Shown here in pieces: positions 42,886 through 51,703 of a stretch of DNA of 64,000 nt (position 1 is the stretch's first letter; each line of letters opens with the position of its first letter). The stretch comes from Lachnospiraceae bacterium (GTDB lineage Bacteria > Bacillota > Clostridia > Lachnospirales > Lachnospiraceae), in assembly GCA_017550535.1 (NCBI GenBank), contig JAFZOS010000081.1:1-64000 (forward strand), read 5' to 3'. A model generated the notes under the pieces. That model was not told the DNA's origin. It did no database searches and saw only the letters and a list, made by a program, of their open reading frames with translations. The position numbers and the translations under genes were made by a program.

Positions 42886-43498
42886 TCTTAAAAATAAAAA
42901 GACAGTGATCCTTATCCGGCATTCTAAGACTGAGTTAAATGCTTTGGGGATATATATGGGCTGTGGGACGGATGCCCCGCTTTCTGAGGACGGTAGAAAA
43001 GAAACGGTAAAGGAACGGGATAAGATAAGGCGGATCACAGGGGATGCCTGTATTTTCAGCAGTCCGATGGAACGGGCTTTAGAGACGGCGGAAATACTTT
43101 TTGGTGACCGTCATATAAATGTGGAAGAAGCCCTTAAGGAGATCGATTTCGGTGATTTTGAAGGAAGGTCGGTAAAGGAACTGACTGATGATCCCGGGTA
43201 TCAGGCCTGGATCGATTCGGGAGGGATGATGCCTATACCCGGAGGGGAAAGCATTGAAGTATTCAGTAAAAGGACGATAAGCGGTTTACACAATATACTG
43301 CGCGGTTCAGACAGCGAAAGAATTGCCATAGTCTGCCACGGAGGAAGCATAATGGCTATAATGAGCACCCTTGCCGGAGGTAATTATTTTGACCGGCTTG
43401 TCGGTAATCTTGAAGGATACATTTTAACACTTAAATGGGATGATGAAAGAATATCTGACATTACATACGATCGCTTTGGCGGCGGGGATAATACTTGA
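42878..43498 (+). CDS. cobC: Histidine phosphatase, probable alpha-ribazole phosphatase
   Basis: The 206-residue protein has the RHG-type motif LIRHSKTELNALG, SSPMERALETAEIL, and the second catalytic His in IVCHGGSIMA. Its place between cobS and cbiB supports CobC, which removes the phosphate from alpha-ribazole-5'-phosphate or cobalamin-5'-phosphate. The first His-Ser pair (RHS rather than RHG) is a common variant. It overlaps cbiB by 59 bp. Confidence 0.85.
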   Translation: MHDLKNKKTVILIRHSKTELNALGIYMGCGTDAPLSEDGRKETVKERDKIRRITGDACIFSSPMERALETAEILFGDRHINVEEALKEIDFGDFEGRSVKELTDDPGYQAWIDSGGMMPIPGGESIEVFSKRTISGLHNILRGSDSERIAIVCHGGSIMAIMSTLAGGNYFDRLVGNLEGYILTLKWDDERISDITYDRFGGGDNT

Positions 43499-44435
43499 CT
43501 TTATCATAGGGGATCCCCACAGCCTTCCGCATCCTGTACGTGCGATCGGATCGTTGATAAGCATGCTGGAGGGCAGGCTGTATAAGGAAAAAGCCGGCAG
43601 GAAGCTGCAGCTTTTCGCGGGAGCCCTGCTTTGGATGATCGTGGTAACCGTCACGGGAGCAGTGACCGTTTTTATATTGTTTTTATCATACCGCATATCC
43701 TCATACCTTTATGCGGTTATCGAGACCATACTTACTTTTTATATGCTTGCTGCAGGTTCCCTTCGCGATGAGAGTATGAAGGTTTATAAGGAACTTGAAA
43801 AAGGAAACATTGAAGGTGCAAGATACTGCCTGTCGATGATAGTCGGGCGTGATACCGAAAAACTCGGAGAAGCGGCTGTAACAAGAGCAGCAGTTGAAAC
43901 GGTTGCCGAGAATACTTCCGACGGCGTTATAGCACCTCTTTTATATACGGCTGCCTTAGGACCTGCCGGCGGAATGGTATATAAGGCAGTGAACACGATG
44001 GATTCGATGATGGGATACCGTAACGATAAATATGAGTATTTCGGAAAGTTTGCAGCCAGGGCCGATGATATCGCAAACCTTATACCCTCAAGGATAAGCG
44101 CTCTCTTTATGATAATCTCATCGTTTTTTCTTGGGATGTTTTTAAGTGTATACAGCGGTATCCGCGCCTTAAAGATATGGTGGCGTGACAGGTACGGACA
44201 TAAAAGCCCCAACAGTGCACAGACCGAGAGTGCCTGCGCGGGAGCGCTGGGCATTAAGCTTGGCGGAAGCAGCACATACGGCGGAAAAACGGTTGATAAG
44301 CCGTTTATCGGTGATGACATAAGGGCCATTGCGATTGAAGATATTAAGCGTTCCATAAAGATCATGTTTTTTACGGAGGCATTATGCACGGCGGCGATAT
44401 TTATTCTGATCATGTTGATATTGATTTCTCTGTAA
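43440..44435 (+). CDS. cbiB: Adenosylcobinamide-phosphate synthase
   Basis: The 331-residue membrane protein has the CbiB hallmarks DFIIGDPHSLPHPVRAIG at the N-terminus and ENTSDGVIAPLLYTAALGP in the middle. It attaches (R)-1-amino-2-propanol-phosphate to cobyric acid, using the product of the CobD decarboxylase encoded next. Two adjacent ATGs (43440, 43443) are possible starts, both deep inside cobC. The end overlaps cobD by 52 bp. Confidence 0.92.
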   Translation: MMKEYLTLHTIALAAGIILDFIIGDPHSLPHPVRAIGSLISMLEGRLYKEKAGRKLQLFAGALLWMIVVTVTGAVTVFILFLSYRISSYLYAVIETILTFYMLAAGSLRDESMKVYKELEKGNIEGARYCLSMIVGRDTEKLGEAAVTRAAVETVAENTSDGVIAPLLYTAALGPAGGMVYKAVNTMDSMMGYRNDKYEYFGKFAARADDIANLIPSRISALFMIISSFFLGMFLSVYSGIRALKIWWRDRYGHKSPNSAQTESACAGALGIKLGGSSTYGGKTVDKPFIGDDIRAIAIEDIKRSIKIMFFTEALCTAAIFILIMLILISL

Positions 44436-45451
44436 ATTTAAATCCCGTAAATCCGTCCGATGAAGATGAAGCGGCGATAAGGGATGCGGTCGCGGCAGGT
44501 ATTGAAAACGCAGGGGTCTATCCCGACATACTTCAGAGGAATGTAAGGAGTATGATCGCTCTATCGGAAGGAGTAAAAAACGGATGTGTATGCGCGGCAA
44601 ACGGCGCCTCCGAGCTTATAATGGCTGCAGTTTCAATGATATCTCCGGGCAGGGCGCTCCTTATTGAACCTTCCTTTTTGGGATACAGGCGTTCGCTTGA
44701 TTCTGCAGGATGCGAAATAAAAGAGTACTTTCTTAAGGAAGAAGATGAGTTTTGCTTAAAAAGCGATGTGATCTCATATCTAAGCAAAGGGATCGATATG
44801 GTCTTTCTACAGGATCCATGGAATCCTGTAGGAAAAAATATTGATGACGGTCTGCTTAACCTGATCCTTGATAAAGCAGATTCGCTTGGCATCACAGTCG
44901 TGCTGGATGAGAGTTTCTTCATGCTTTCGGATAAGAGCCTTGAACGATCCGGGGGTTATACGGCGGAGCTTATTGACAGATACGGCAGACTTATCATCAT
45001 AAAGTCATATACGAAGAGTTTTGCCCTTCCGGGGTTCAGGATGGGCTATGCGGTTTCATCCGAAAAGATGACAGGGAAGCTTACGGGACATCTTCCCGAA
45101 TGGAATTTATCAAGTGTTGCGGATGCCGTAATGGGAGCATGTGCAAAAACAGTGCTTAAGGGAGAGTATCTTAAATCATCCGCAGAATATATACGGACGG
45201 AAAGAGAGCATTTAATAAAGGATCTTAAAAGCCTCGGACTTAAGGTTTACGGAAGCGATACGGTGTTTGTACTGTTTAAGTATGAGGGAGGAACGGATCT
45301 TTACGGTGAGCTTTTAAAGAAGGGGATACTTATAAGGGACTGTAAGGACATCCCGGGCCTTGGCAGGGGGTTTTACAGGGTTTCGGTAAAAAGCAGGGCG
45401 GATAACGAAAGGCTGATAAGAGTGATAGGTGAGACAATAAATGGAAATTGA
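44384..45451 (+). CDS. cobD: Threonine-phosphate decarboxylase (class I aminotransferase fold)
   Basis: The 355-residue PLP protein begins MHGGDIY and has FSVNLNPVNP, GVYPD, LDESFF and the PLP-lysine block SYTKSFALPGFRMGY. These fit the CobD branch of histidinol-phosphate-aminotransferase-like enzymes. It makes aminopropanol phosphate for the corrin side chain. GGAGG precedes the ATG inside cbiB. It overlaps cbiC by 11 bp. Confidence 0.9.
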   Translation: MHGGDIYSDHVDIDFSVNLNPVNPSDEDEAAIRDAVAAGIENAGVYPDILQRNVRSMIALSEGVKNGCVCAANGASELIMAAVSMISPGRALLIEPSFLGYRRSLDSAGCEIKEYFLKEEDEFCLKSDVISYLSKGIDMVFLQDPWNPVGKNIDDGLLNLILDKADSLGITVVLDESFFMLSDKSLERSGGYTAELIDRYGRLIIIKSYTKSFALPGFRMGYAVSSEKMTGKLTGHLPEWNLSSVADAVMGACAKTVLKGEYLKSSAEYIRTEREHLIKDLKSLGLKVYGSDTVFVLFKYEGGTDLYGELLKKGILIRDCKDIPGLGRGFYRVSVKSRADNERLIRVIGETINGN

Positions 45452-46091
45452 ATATGTAAGGCCGGAAGAGATAGAAAAAAAGAGCTTTGAGATGATCACA
45501 AAGGAACTGAAGGAAAGTTCGGTATTCATAAACGGAGATATTCCCGTTGCTTTTGATGCGCCCGAATTAAACGTGATAAAAAGATGCATACATACTACGG
45601 CAGATTTTGACTATGCAGCGACAATGCATTTTTCGCCGGATGCGATCGATAAGCTTAAGGGCCTTATAAAGGCAGGTGCTTATATTGTTACGGATACAAA
45701 TATGGCACTTGCCGGGATAAACAGGCGGGTACCGTTAAGATACGGATGTGAAATGCGCTGTTTCATGGCTGATGAGGATGTGGTAGATGAAGCAAAGGAG
45801 CGGCAGCTTACAAGAGCGCATGTATCGATGGAACGAGCGATGAAGCTTGCCGGTCCCGTGATCTTTGTTATAGGTAACGCGCCGACAGCGCTTATCACCC
45901 TTAAGGAGCACTGCGACAGGGGGCTTTATAAGCCTGCGTTCATAGTAGGCGTTCCGGTAGGATTCGTAAACGTGGTACAGGCAAAGGAACTTATAACGGG
46001 CAGTGACATCCCGCATATCGTAAACAGCGGAAGAAAGGGCGGGAGCAGCGTTGCGGCGGCGATCGTAAATGCCGTTACAAAAATGATATGA
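45441..46091 (+). CDS. cbiC: Cobalt-precorrin-8 methylmutase
   Basis: The 216-residue protein has the catalytic-His block VIKRCIHTTADFDYA near residues 45-60, RRVPLRYG, and the C-terminal GRKGGSSVAAAIVNA. It shifts a methyl group from C11 to C12 to form cobyrinic acid. Size is normal. It overlaps its neighbours on both sides (11 bp and 4 bp). Confidence 0.94.
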   Translation: MEIEYVRPEEIEKKSFEMITKELKESSVFINGDIPVAFDAPELNVIKRCIHTTADFDYAATMHFSPDAIDKLKGLIKAGAYIVTDTNMALAGINRRVPLRYGCEMRCFMADEDVVDEAKERQLTRAHVSMERAMKLAGPVIFVIGNAPTALITLKEHCDRGLYKPAFIVGVPVGFVNVVQAKELITGSDIPHIVNSGRKGGSSVAAAIVNAVTKMI

Positions 46092-47191
46092 AGAACGGAT
46101 TCACAACCGGCAGCTGCGCGGCCGCGGCGGCAAAAGCAGCGAGCCTTATGGTATTTGAAAATATTGATATTGAGATGATATCGATAATGACACCTGCGGG
46201 TATAAGATATACGGCTTCCGTTGAAGATATAAGGCGAAGCGACGGGGAAGATACAAGGTGGGTTTCCTGTGCGGTCAGAAAATATTCGGGTGATGATCCC
46301 GATGTTACAAACGGTATGCTCATTTATGCAAAAGTGGCCGTATGTGATGATGAAAGCGGCATCGTTACAATAGACGGCGGTATCGGGATAGGAAGGATCA
46401 CACGTCCCGGGCTTGACCGGCCGGTCGGGGAGGCGGCGATCAATTCAACGCCGCGCAGGATGATAGAGCAGGAAGTCAGGACCGTAACGGAAAAATACGG
46501 ATTTAAAGGGTCGGTCAATGTAGTCATTTATGCACCGGAGGGTGAAGAGGTCGCTGCAAAGACCTTTAACCCAAGGCTCGGGATCAAAGGCGGGATATCT
46601 ATAATCGGAACAACGGGGATAGTTGAGCCGATGAGCACAAGGGCAATAATCGATACGATAGGGGTAGAACTTAAGCAGAAAAAGGCCATGGGAGATAAAG
46701 TTGCTGTCGTATCACCCGGTAATTACGGACTTGAGTTTATGAAAAACGAGTTCGGATACGACCTTGACAGGGCCGTTAAGTGTTCAAATTACATAGGAGA
46801 AGCCATAGACCTTGCACGTACCGTCGGATTTGACAAAATGCTGCTTGCCGGACATCTGGGGAAGCTTATAAAAGTATCCGGTGGGATCATGAATACACAT
46901 TCGCATGAGGCCGACTGCCGGATGGAGCTTATGGCATCTGCAGCCGCCTTGGCAGGCGCAGATGCGGATGTGATCAGGAGTATATTAAACTGCCTTAATA
47001 CGGAGGAAGCATACGAACTTATGATAAAGGCAGGGATTTCAGATAAGAGTTCTAAGATAATAGCACAGCGTATAGAACATTACCTTACGCTCAGGGCACA
47101 GGATATGAAGATAGGTTGCATTGTTTATTCAAATAAATACGGACTTATAGCAAAGACTGAAAATGCGGAAAGGATGCTTGGGGAAATATGA
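46088..47191 (+). CDS. cbiD: Cobalt-precorrin-5B C1-methyltransferase
   Basis: The 367-residue protein starts with MKNGFTTGSCAAAAAKAA, the family hallmark, and has a glycine-rich GTTGIVEPMSTRA block and GHLGKLIKVSGGIMNTHSHEAD. CbiD is specific to the anaerobic pathway and methylates C1 of cobalt-precorrin-5B. It overlaps cbiC and cbiF by 4 bp each. Confidence 0.95.
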   Translation: MKNGFTTGSCAAAAAKAASLMVFENIDIEMISIMTPAGIRYTASVEDIRRSDGEDTRWVSCAVRKYSGDDPDVTNGMLIYAKVAVCDDESGIVTIDGGIGIGRITRPGLDRPVGEAAINSTPRRMIEQEVRTVTEKYGFKGSVNVVIYAPEGEEVAAKTFNPRLGIKGGISIIGTTGIVEPMSTRAIIDTIGVELKQKKAMGDKVAVVSPGNYGLEFMKNEFGYDLDRAVKCSNYIGEAIDLARTVGFDKMLLAGHLGKLIKVSGGIMNTHSHEADCRMELMASAAALAGADADVIRSILNCLNTEEAYELMIKAGISDKSSKIIAQRIEHYLTLRAQDMKIGCIVYSNKYGLIAKTENAERMLGEI

Positions 47192-47949
47192 TAGATTTTG
47201 TGGGAGCAGGCCCGGGAGCGGCAGATCTTATTACCGTTCGCGGTATGAAGCTGATAGAAGAGGCCGATGTCATCATATATACGGGAAGCCTTGTTTCTCC
47301 AAAGCTTCTTGAGTATGCAAAAAACGATCCGGAAATATATAACAGTGCGACAATGACTCTTGAAGAAGTTACCGAAACAATGCTTAAGGCGGATGCAGCC
47401 GGGAAGAAGGTTGTGCGCCTTCATACGGGAGACCAGAGTATCTACGGCGCCATAAGGGAGCAGATGGACATACTTGATAAACAGGGAGTAAAGTATGCGT
47501 CAACACCGGGTGTCAGCGCCTGCTTCGGGGCAGCCGCAGCACTTGATCTTGAGTATACGCTTCCCGGTGTAACACAGACACTTATCATAACAAGAATGGA
47601 GGGTGTGACAGAGGTCCCGGAAAGCGAGAGCATTGAAAAGCTTGCATCCTGCGGGGCATCAATGGCGATATATCTGTCAGCCGGTATGACGGATGAGCTT
47701 TCGAAGCGTTTAATAGCGGGAGGTTATTCACCCGATACGCCGGCAGCACTTGTATACAAAGCGACACATCCCGATGAGAAGATATTTATATGCACTCTTA
47801 GGACACTCGCCGGCGTTGCAAAGGATAACGGGATCACAAGAACCGCGCTAATACTTGTCGGTGACGTCATAACGCACGGACATTTTGACAGGTCAAAGCT
47901 TTATGATCCGTCGTTTGAAACAATGTACAGGAAACCGGAAAATGGATAA
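47188..47949 (+). CDS. cbiF: Cobalt-precorrin-4 C11-methyltransferase
   Basis: The 253-residue SAM enzyme begins VGAGPGAADLITVRGMKLIEEADV and continues YTGSLVSPKLLEYAKND, the CbiF/CobM subgroup pattern. It also has the tetrapyrrole-methylase TGDQSIYGA loop. It methylates C11 of cobalt-precorrin-4. Its last 8 bases overlap cbiG. Confidence 0.94.
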   Translation: MIDFVGAGPGAADLITVRGMKLIEEADVIIYTGSLVSPKLLEYAKNDPEIYNSATMTLEEVTETMLKADAAGKKVVRLHTGDQSIYGAIREQMDILDKQGVKYASTPGVSACFGAAAALDLEYTLPGVTQTLIITRMEGVTEVPESESIEKLASCGASMAIYLSAGMTDELSKRLIAGGYSPDTPAALVYKATHPDEKIFICTLRTLAGVAKDNGITRTALILVGDVITHGHFDRSKLYDPSFETMYRKPENG

Positions 47950-48928
47950 GACGATCATCTGCTTTACCGAAAACGGTAAAAAGGTAACGGAAAAACTGAT
48001 AGGCGAACTTAAGGCACATAATATCGACAATGCAAAAGGCTATGTATTCGGAGATACCGGCGGGAGCGAAGTGATAGAAAAACCTGACGTACCGCCTGCC
48101 CTTTTCGTTAAAAATGAGTTTGATAAAGGACATGCGGTCATATTTATCGGTGCGGTCGGAATAGCGGTGCGCATGATAAGCGGGTGCGTTAACGATAAGC
48201 TTAAAGACAGCCCCGTCATAGTGATCGATGATAACGGGACGTTTGTCATACCGATCCTATCGGGTCATGCCGGCGGAGCAAACAAGCTTGCGGTCATGCT
48301 GGCGAAACTCCTGGACGCAATTCCCGTTTTAACTACATCGACCGATGTGAATTCCGCATTTTCCGCGGATGTATTTGCGGCCGAGAACAGGCTTGCGATA
48401 AAAAACCGCGACGGCATAAAAAGAGTATCGGCAAAAGCCATCGAAGGGAAGCCGGTTACCGTATCGATAAAGGATTATCCTCCGAAGGATGCGGTTGATA
48501 TAATAATCGCCGATGAGACCGACAGGGAGTATTCGCTTTTGCTGTCACCCAAAAAGCATGTGATCGGGATCGGGATGAAGAAGGATAAGGATGAGGGATA
48601 TGTCGAAAAATTCATCCTGTCAGTCCTTAAGGATAATAATATCGATATATGCGATGTTTATGCTCTCGCAACGATCGATCTTAAGGAAAATGAGCCTGCG
48701 CTGAGATCGTTTTCGCAAAAATACCGAATACCGGTGATAACATTTGAGGCTTCGGTTCTTGAGCGCGCTGAGGGTGATTTTGCTTCTTCTTCGTTTGTCA
48801 GGGAGACGGTCGGAGTAGATAATGTATGCGAGAGAGCAGCTGTCCTTGCGGCGGGACCCGGCTCTGAATTGTCCGTGCACAAAACGGTGGGCGAGGGGAT
48901 AACGCTGGCAATAGCCGTAAGACAATGA
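47942..48928 (+). CDS. cbiG: Cobalt-precorrin-5A hydrolase
   Basis: The 328-residue protein has the CbiG central block GAVGIAVRMISG, VIVIDDNGTFVIPILSGHAGGANKLA, and a C-terminal domain with VGVDNVCERAAVLAAGPGSEL. It opens the delta-lactone and releases the C20 unit as acetaldehyde, which allows ring contraction. The ATG at 47942 after CCGGA is preferred; a longer frame runs back into cbiF. Confidence 0.92.
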   Translation: MDKTIICFTENGKKVTEKLIGELKAHNIDNAKGYVFGDTGGSEVIEKPDVPPALFVKNEFDKGHAVIFIGAVGIAVRMISGCVNDKLKDSPVIVIDDNGTFVIPILSGHAGGANKLAVMLAKLLDAIPVLTTSTDVNSAFSADVFAAENRLAIKNRDGIKRVSAKAIEGKPVTVSIKDYPPKDAVDIIIADETDREYSLLLSPKKHVIGIGMKKDKDEGYVEKFILSVLKDNNIDICDVYALATIDLKENEPALRSFSQKYRIPVITFEASVLERAEGDFASSSFVRETVGVDNVCERAAVLAAGPGSELSVHKTVGEGITLAIAVRQ

Positions 48929-48946
48929 TCGGGGAGGAAGGATCAA

Positions 48947-49678
48947 ATGTCAAAAATATATGTTGTGGGTATCGGACCGGGTGATAAAGACATTATGACG
49001 GCGCAGGCTGCAGCAGCGCTTGATGAATGCGACGTGATCATCGGCTATAAAACATATACGGATCTTTTAAAGGACAGATATCCCGATAAGGAGATAATAG
49101 AATCATCCATGCGCATGGAAAACCGGCGCTGCGAAAAATGCCTTGAACTTGCAAGGGAAGGCAGGAAGGTCGCGCTTGTATGCAGCGGTGATGCGGGAGT
49201 ATACGGAATGGCATCCCCTATGCTTGAGACGGCTTTAAAAGATGGTTTTGACAATGTTGAAATAATACCGGGAGTGACCGCGGCCCTGTCGGGAGCGGCA
49301 ATACTCGGCGCACCGCTCGGACACGATCACTGCATTATAAGTTTAAGTGATCTCCTGACGCCGTGGGAACTGATCGAAAAGCGGCTTGAGTGTGCGGCAA
49401 AGGGAGATTTCTGTATCGTTATATACAATCCCGCGAGCCATAAACGGAAAGATCATCTTAAAAAAGCATGCGAGGTCCTGCTTAGGGTACTGCCGGAAAA
49501 TACGGTGTGCGGATATGTAAGGAACATAGGAAGGGACGGATGCCTAAAAAAGCTGTGTACGCTCAACGGACTGGCCGGCGAAGAAGTTGATATGTTTACG
49601 ACCGTGTTTATCGGTAACTCAATGACATATATAAAAGACGGAAAAATGATAACACCGAGAGGATATGATATTAAGTGA
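48947..49678 (+). CDS. cbiH: Cobalt-factor III C17-methyltransferase
   Basis: The 243-residue SAM-dependent methylase has VVGIGPGDKDIMTAQAAAAL, CSGDAGVYGMASPMLE, and the CbiH/CobJ-type block DHCIISLSDLLTPW. It methylates C17 and drives ring contraction. GGGAGGAAGG precedes the ATG. Its stop overlaps the GTG start of the next gene. Confidence 0.94.
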   Translation: MSKIYVVGIGPGDKDIMTAQAAAALDECDVIIGYKTYTDLLKDRYPDKEIIESSMRMENRRCEKCLELAREGRKVALVCSGDAGVYGMASPMLETALKDGFDNVEIIPGVTAALSGAAILGAPLGHDHCIISLSDLLTPWELIEKRLECAAKGDFCIVIYNPASHKRKDHLKKACEVLLRVLPENTVCGYVRNIGRDGCLKKLCTLNGLAGEEVDMFTTVFIGNSMTYIKDGKMITPRGYDIK

Positions 49679-51690
49679 AGATACTGATTTTTTCGGGAAC
49701 AACTGAAGGAAGAAAACTGTCAGGCATGCTGTCGGACTCCGGAATTAGCCATACCGTATCGGTTGCATCAACCTACGGAAGCGATGTAATGCCGGAAAGC
49801 CGGTTTGCGCTTTTAAAGGTTGGCAGGATGGATGAGAAGGAAATGGAAGAATACTTTGATAACAGCGGTTTTGGGGAGGGAGATATCGTAGTTGACGCAA
49901 CTCATCCTTATGCAGCAGCTGTCAGTGAGAATATCGGTAAGGCCGTAAAAAAGGCAGGATGCAGGCTGTATCGTATCGTAAGGAGCACGGATGAAAGTAT
50001 TAAGGGCGATCCGTCGGAAGATATCCGTTTTTATGATTCTATGGAGGATTTTGCGAAGCGCATGGATGATTCCAAGGGCAGTATCCTGCTGACCACAGGC
50101 AGCAATACGCTTGGGACCTATTGTAAGAATGTATCGCCGAAAACGCTTGCAAGGACATATGTGAGGATACTCCCCGCGACGGATAGCATTGAAATATGCA
50201 GGGGGCTTGGGATCGAACCGTCACACGTTATCGCGATGCAGGGACCGTTTTCGTATGAGTTAAACCGTGCGATTCTTGATCAATATGAAATAAAGCATAT
50301 GCTGACAAAGGACAGCGGGGCAGCAGGCGGATATCCGGAAAAGATAAAAGCGGCGATCGATTTGGGCGTCTTGTGTCATGTCCTTTCACGACCCGGGAAT
50401 ACCTCTGCGGAAGATGAAGGATATGATATCCGTTATGTGTATGAAATGATCACGGGATATCCGTATAAACCCAAAAGAAAGATAGTACTGGCCGGTATCG
50501 GACCGGGGAGGAGCGGCCTTTTGACAGGTGATGTCAGGGAGGCGGTAAGCCGTGCCGATGCGGTATTTGGTGCCGCAAGTGTTATAAAAGACGTAAAGGC
50601 AAAGAAAAAGTATGATATGTATATCGCAGGCGATATCATAAGCGTGCTTGAAAAAGATAAGGATATAATAAACGCGGCCGTACTGTTTTCCGGTGATCCG
50701 TCATTCTACAGCGGTGCAAGGAAAGGATACACGGCTTTTAAAGAATGGGATAATGAAGCGGATGTAGCGATCCTGCCCGGAATCTCATCCGTCTCGCTGC
50801 TTGCCGCAAAGACCGGTGAATCATATGATGATGCAGCCATTATAAGCATGCATGGAAAGACGGAAGAAGAATCACTGCCGGGGCTTATCGATGCCGTTAA
50901 ACATAACCGTAAGACATTTGCATTAACGTCATCTGCAGAGGATGTAAAAAAAGCAGCAAAGGTATTAAAGGAGAAGGGTTTGGAGCCGGTACTTTATACG
51001 GGGTGCGACCTTTCGGGAGAAAATGAGTGCATAGATATGCTTACGGTTGATGAAGCGGAAGGATATGACAAGGTTGGAAAGATAACAGTGTTATTTATAA
51101 ATGATCATCCTTTCAAAAAGAAGATAATAAATGCTATCCCGGATGAAGAGTTTCTGAGGGATAAGACACCGATGACGAAAGAATGCATAAGACACGAGAG
51201 CATAATAAGGCTCGGACTGTGCCGGGGTGATGTTGTTTATGACATAGGCGGAGGTACGGGTGCGGTAGCCCTTGAGATTGCAGCCATGGATCCGTCGCTT
51301 AAGGTTACAACGATCGAAAGGGATAAAAGCGCGGTCGAACTCATAAGGAAAAACGCAAAACGCCTTGGATGCGGTAATCTAAGGGTAGTCGAAGGTGATG
51401 CCGCCACCGTGCTTAAGGATATGGAGCGTCCGGATTGTGTCTTTATAGGCGGCAGCGGCGGAAGGTTAAGGCAGATCATGGAACAATTGGCAGTTAAGGG
51501 AGAGGGCATCCGTTTTGTCATCAATGCCGTAAGCCTTGAAACGATCGAGGAAGCGCGGCATATGATAAACGATATGGGAGCATCATCGGTAAGGATGGTA
51601 CAGGTAAGTGTAAATGACATCCGGGAAGCAGGAAGCCATCATATGATGCAGGCCCAGAATCCCGTAACCATATTTTCATTCACACTATGA
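49675..51690 (+). CDS. cbiJET: Trifunctional CbiJ-CbiE-CbiT protein
   Basis: The 671-residue protein contains three pathway enzymes. Residues 1 to about 255 are precorrin-6A reductase CbiJ (LIFSGTTEGRKLSGML, VVDATHPYAAAVS). Residues about 265-470 are the C5-methyltransferase CbiE (LAGIGPGRSGLLT, FSGDPSFYSGA). Residues about 480-671 are the C15-methyltransferase/decarboxylase CbiT (TPMTKECIRH, YDIGGGTGAVALEIA). CbiE-CbiT fusions (CobL) are known; a CbiJ-E-T fusion is less common. The start is a GTG overlapping the cbiH stop, with GAGAGGA upstream. All three catalytic cores look intact. Confidence 0.93.
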   Translation: MKILIFSGTTEGRKLSGMLSDSGISHTVSVASTYGSDVMPESRFALLKVGRMDEKEMEEYFDNSGFGEGDIVVDATHPYAAAVSENIGKAVKKAGCRLYRIVRSTDESIKGDPSEDIRFYDSMEDFAKRMDDSKGSILLTTGSNTLGTYCKNVSPKTLARTYVRILPATDSIEICRGLGIEPSHVIAMQGPFSYELNRAILDQYEIKHMLTKDSGAAGGYPEKIKAAIDLGVLCHVLSRPGNTSAEDEGYDIRYVYEMITGYPYKPKRKIVLAGIGPGRSGLLTGDVREAVSRADAVFGAASVIKDVKAKKKYDMYIAGDIISVLEKDKDIINAAVLFSGDPSFYSGARKGYTAFKEWDNEADVAILPGISSVSLLAAKTGESYDDAAIISMHGKTEEESLPGLIDAVKHNRKTFALTSSAEDVKKAAKVLKEKGLEPVLYTGCDLSGENECIDMLTVDEAEGYDKVGKITVLFINDHPFKKKIINAIPDEEFLRDKTPMTKECIRHESIIRLGLCRGDVVYDIGGGTGAVALEIAAMDPSLKVTTIERDKSAVELIRKNAKRLGCGNLRVVEGDAATVLKDMERPDCVFIGGSGGRLRQIMEQLAVKGEGIRFVINAVSLETIEEARHMINDMGASSVRMVQVSVNDIREAGSHHMMQAQNPVTIFSFTL

Positions 51691-51703
51691 CAGGATATAT
51701 GGA

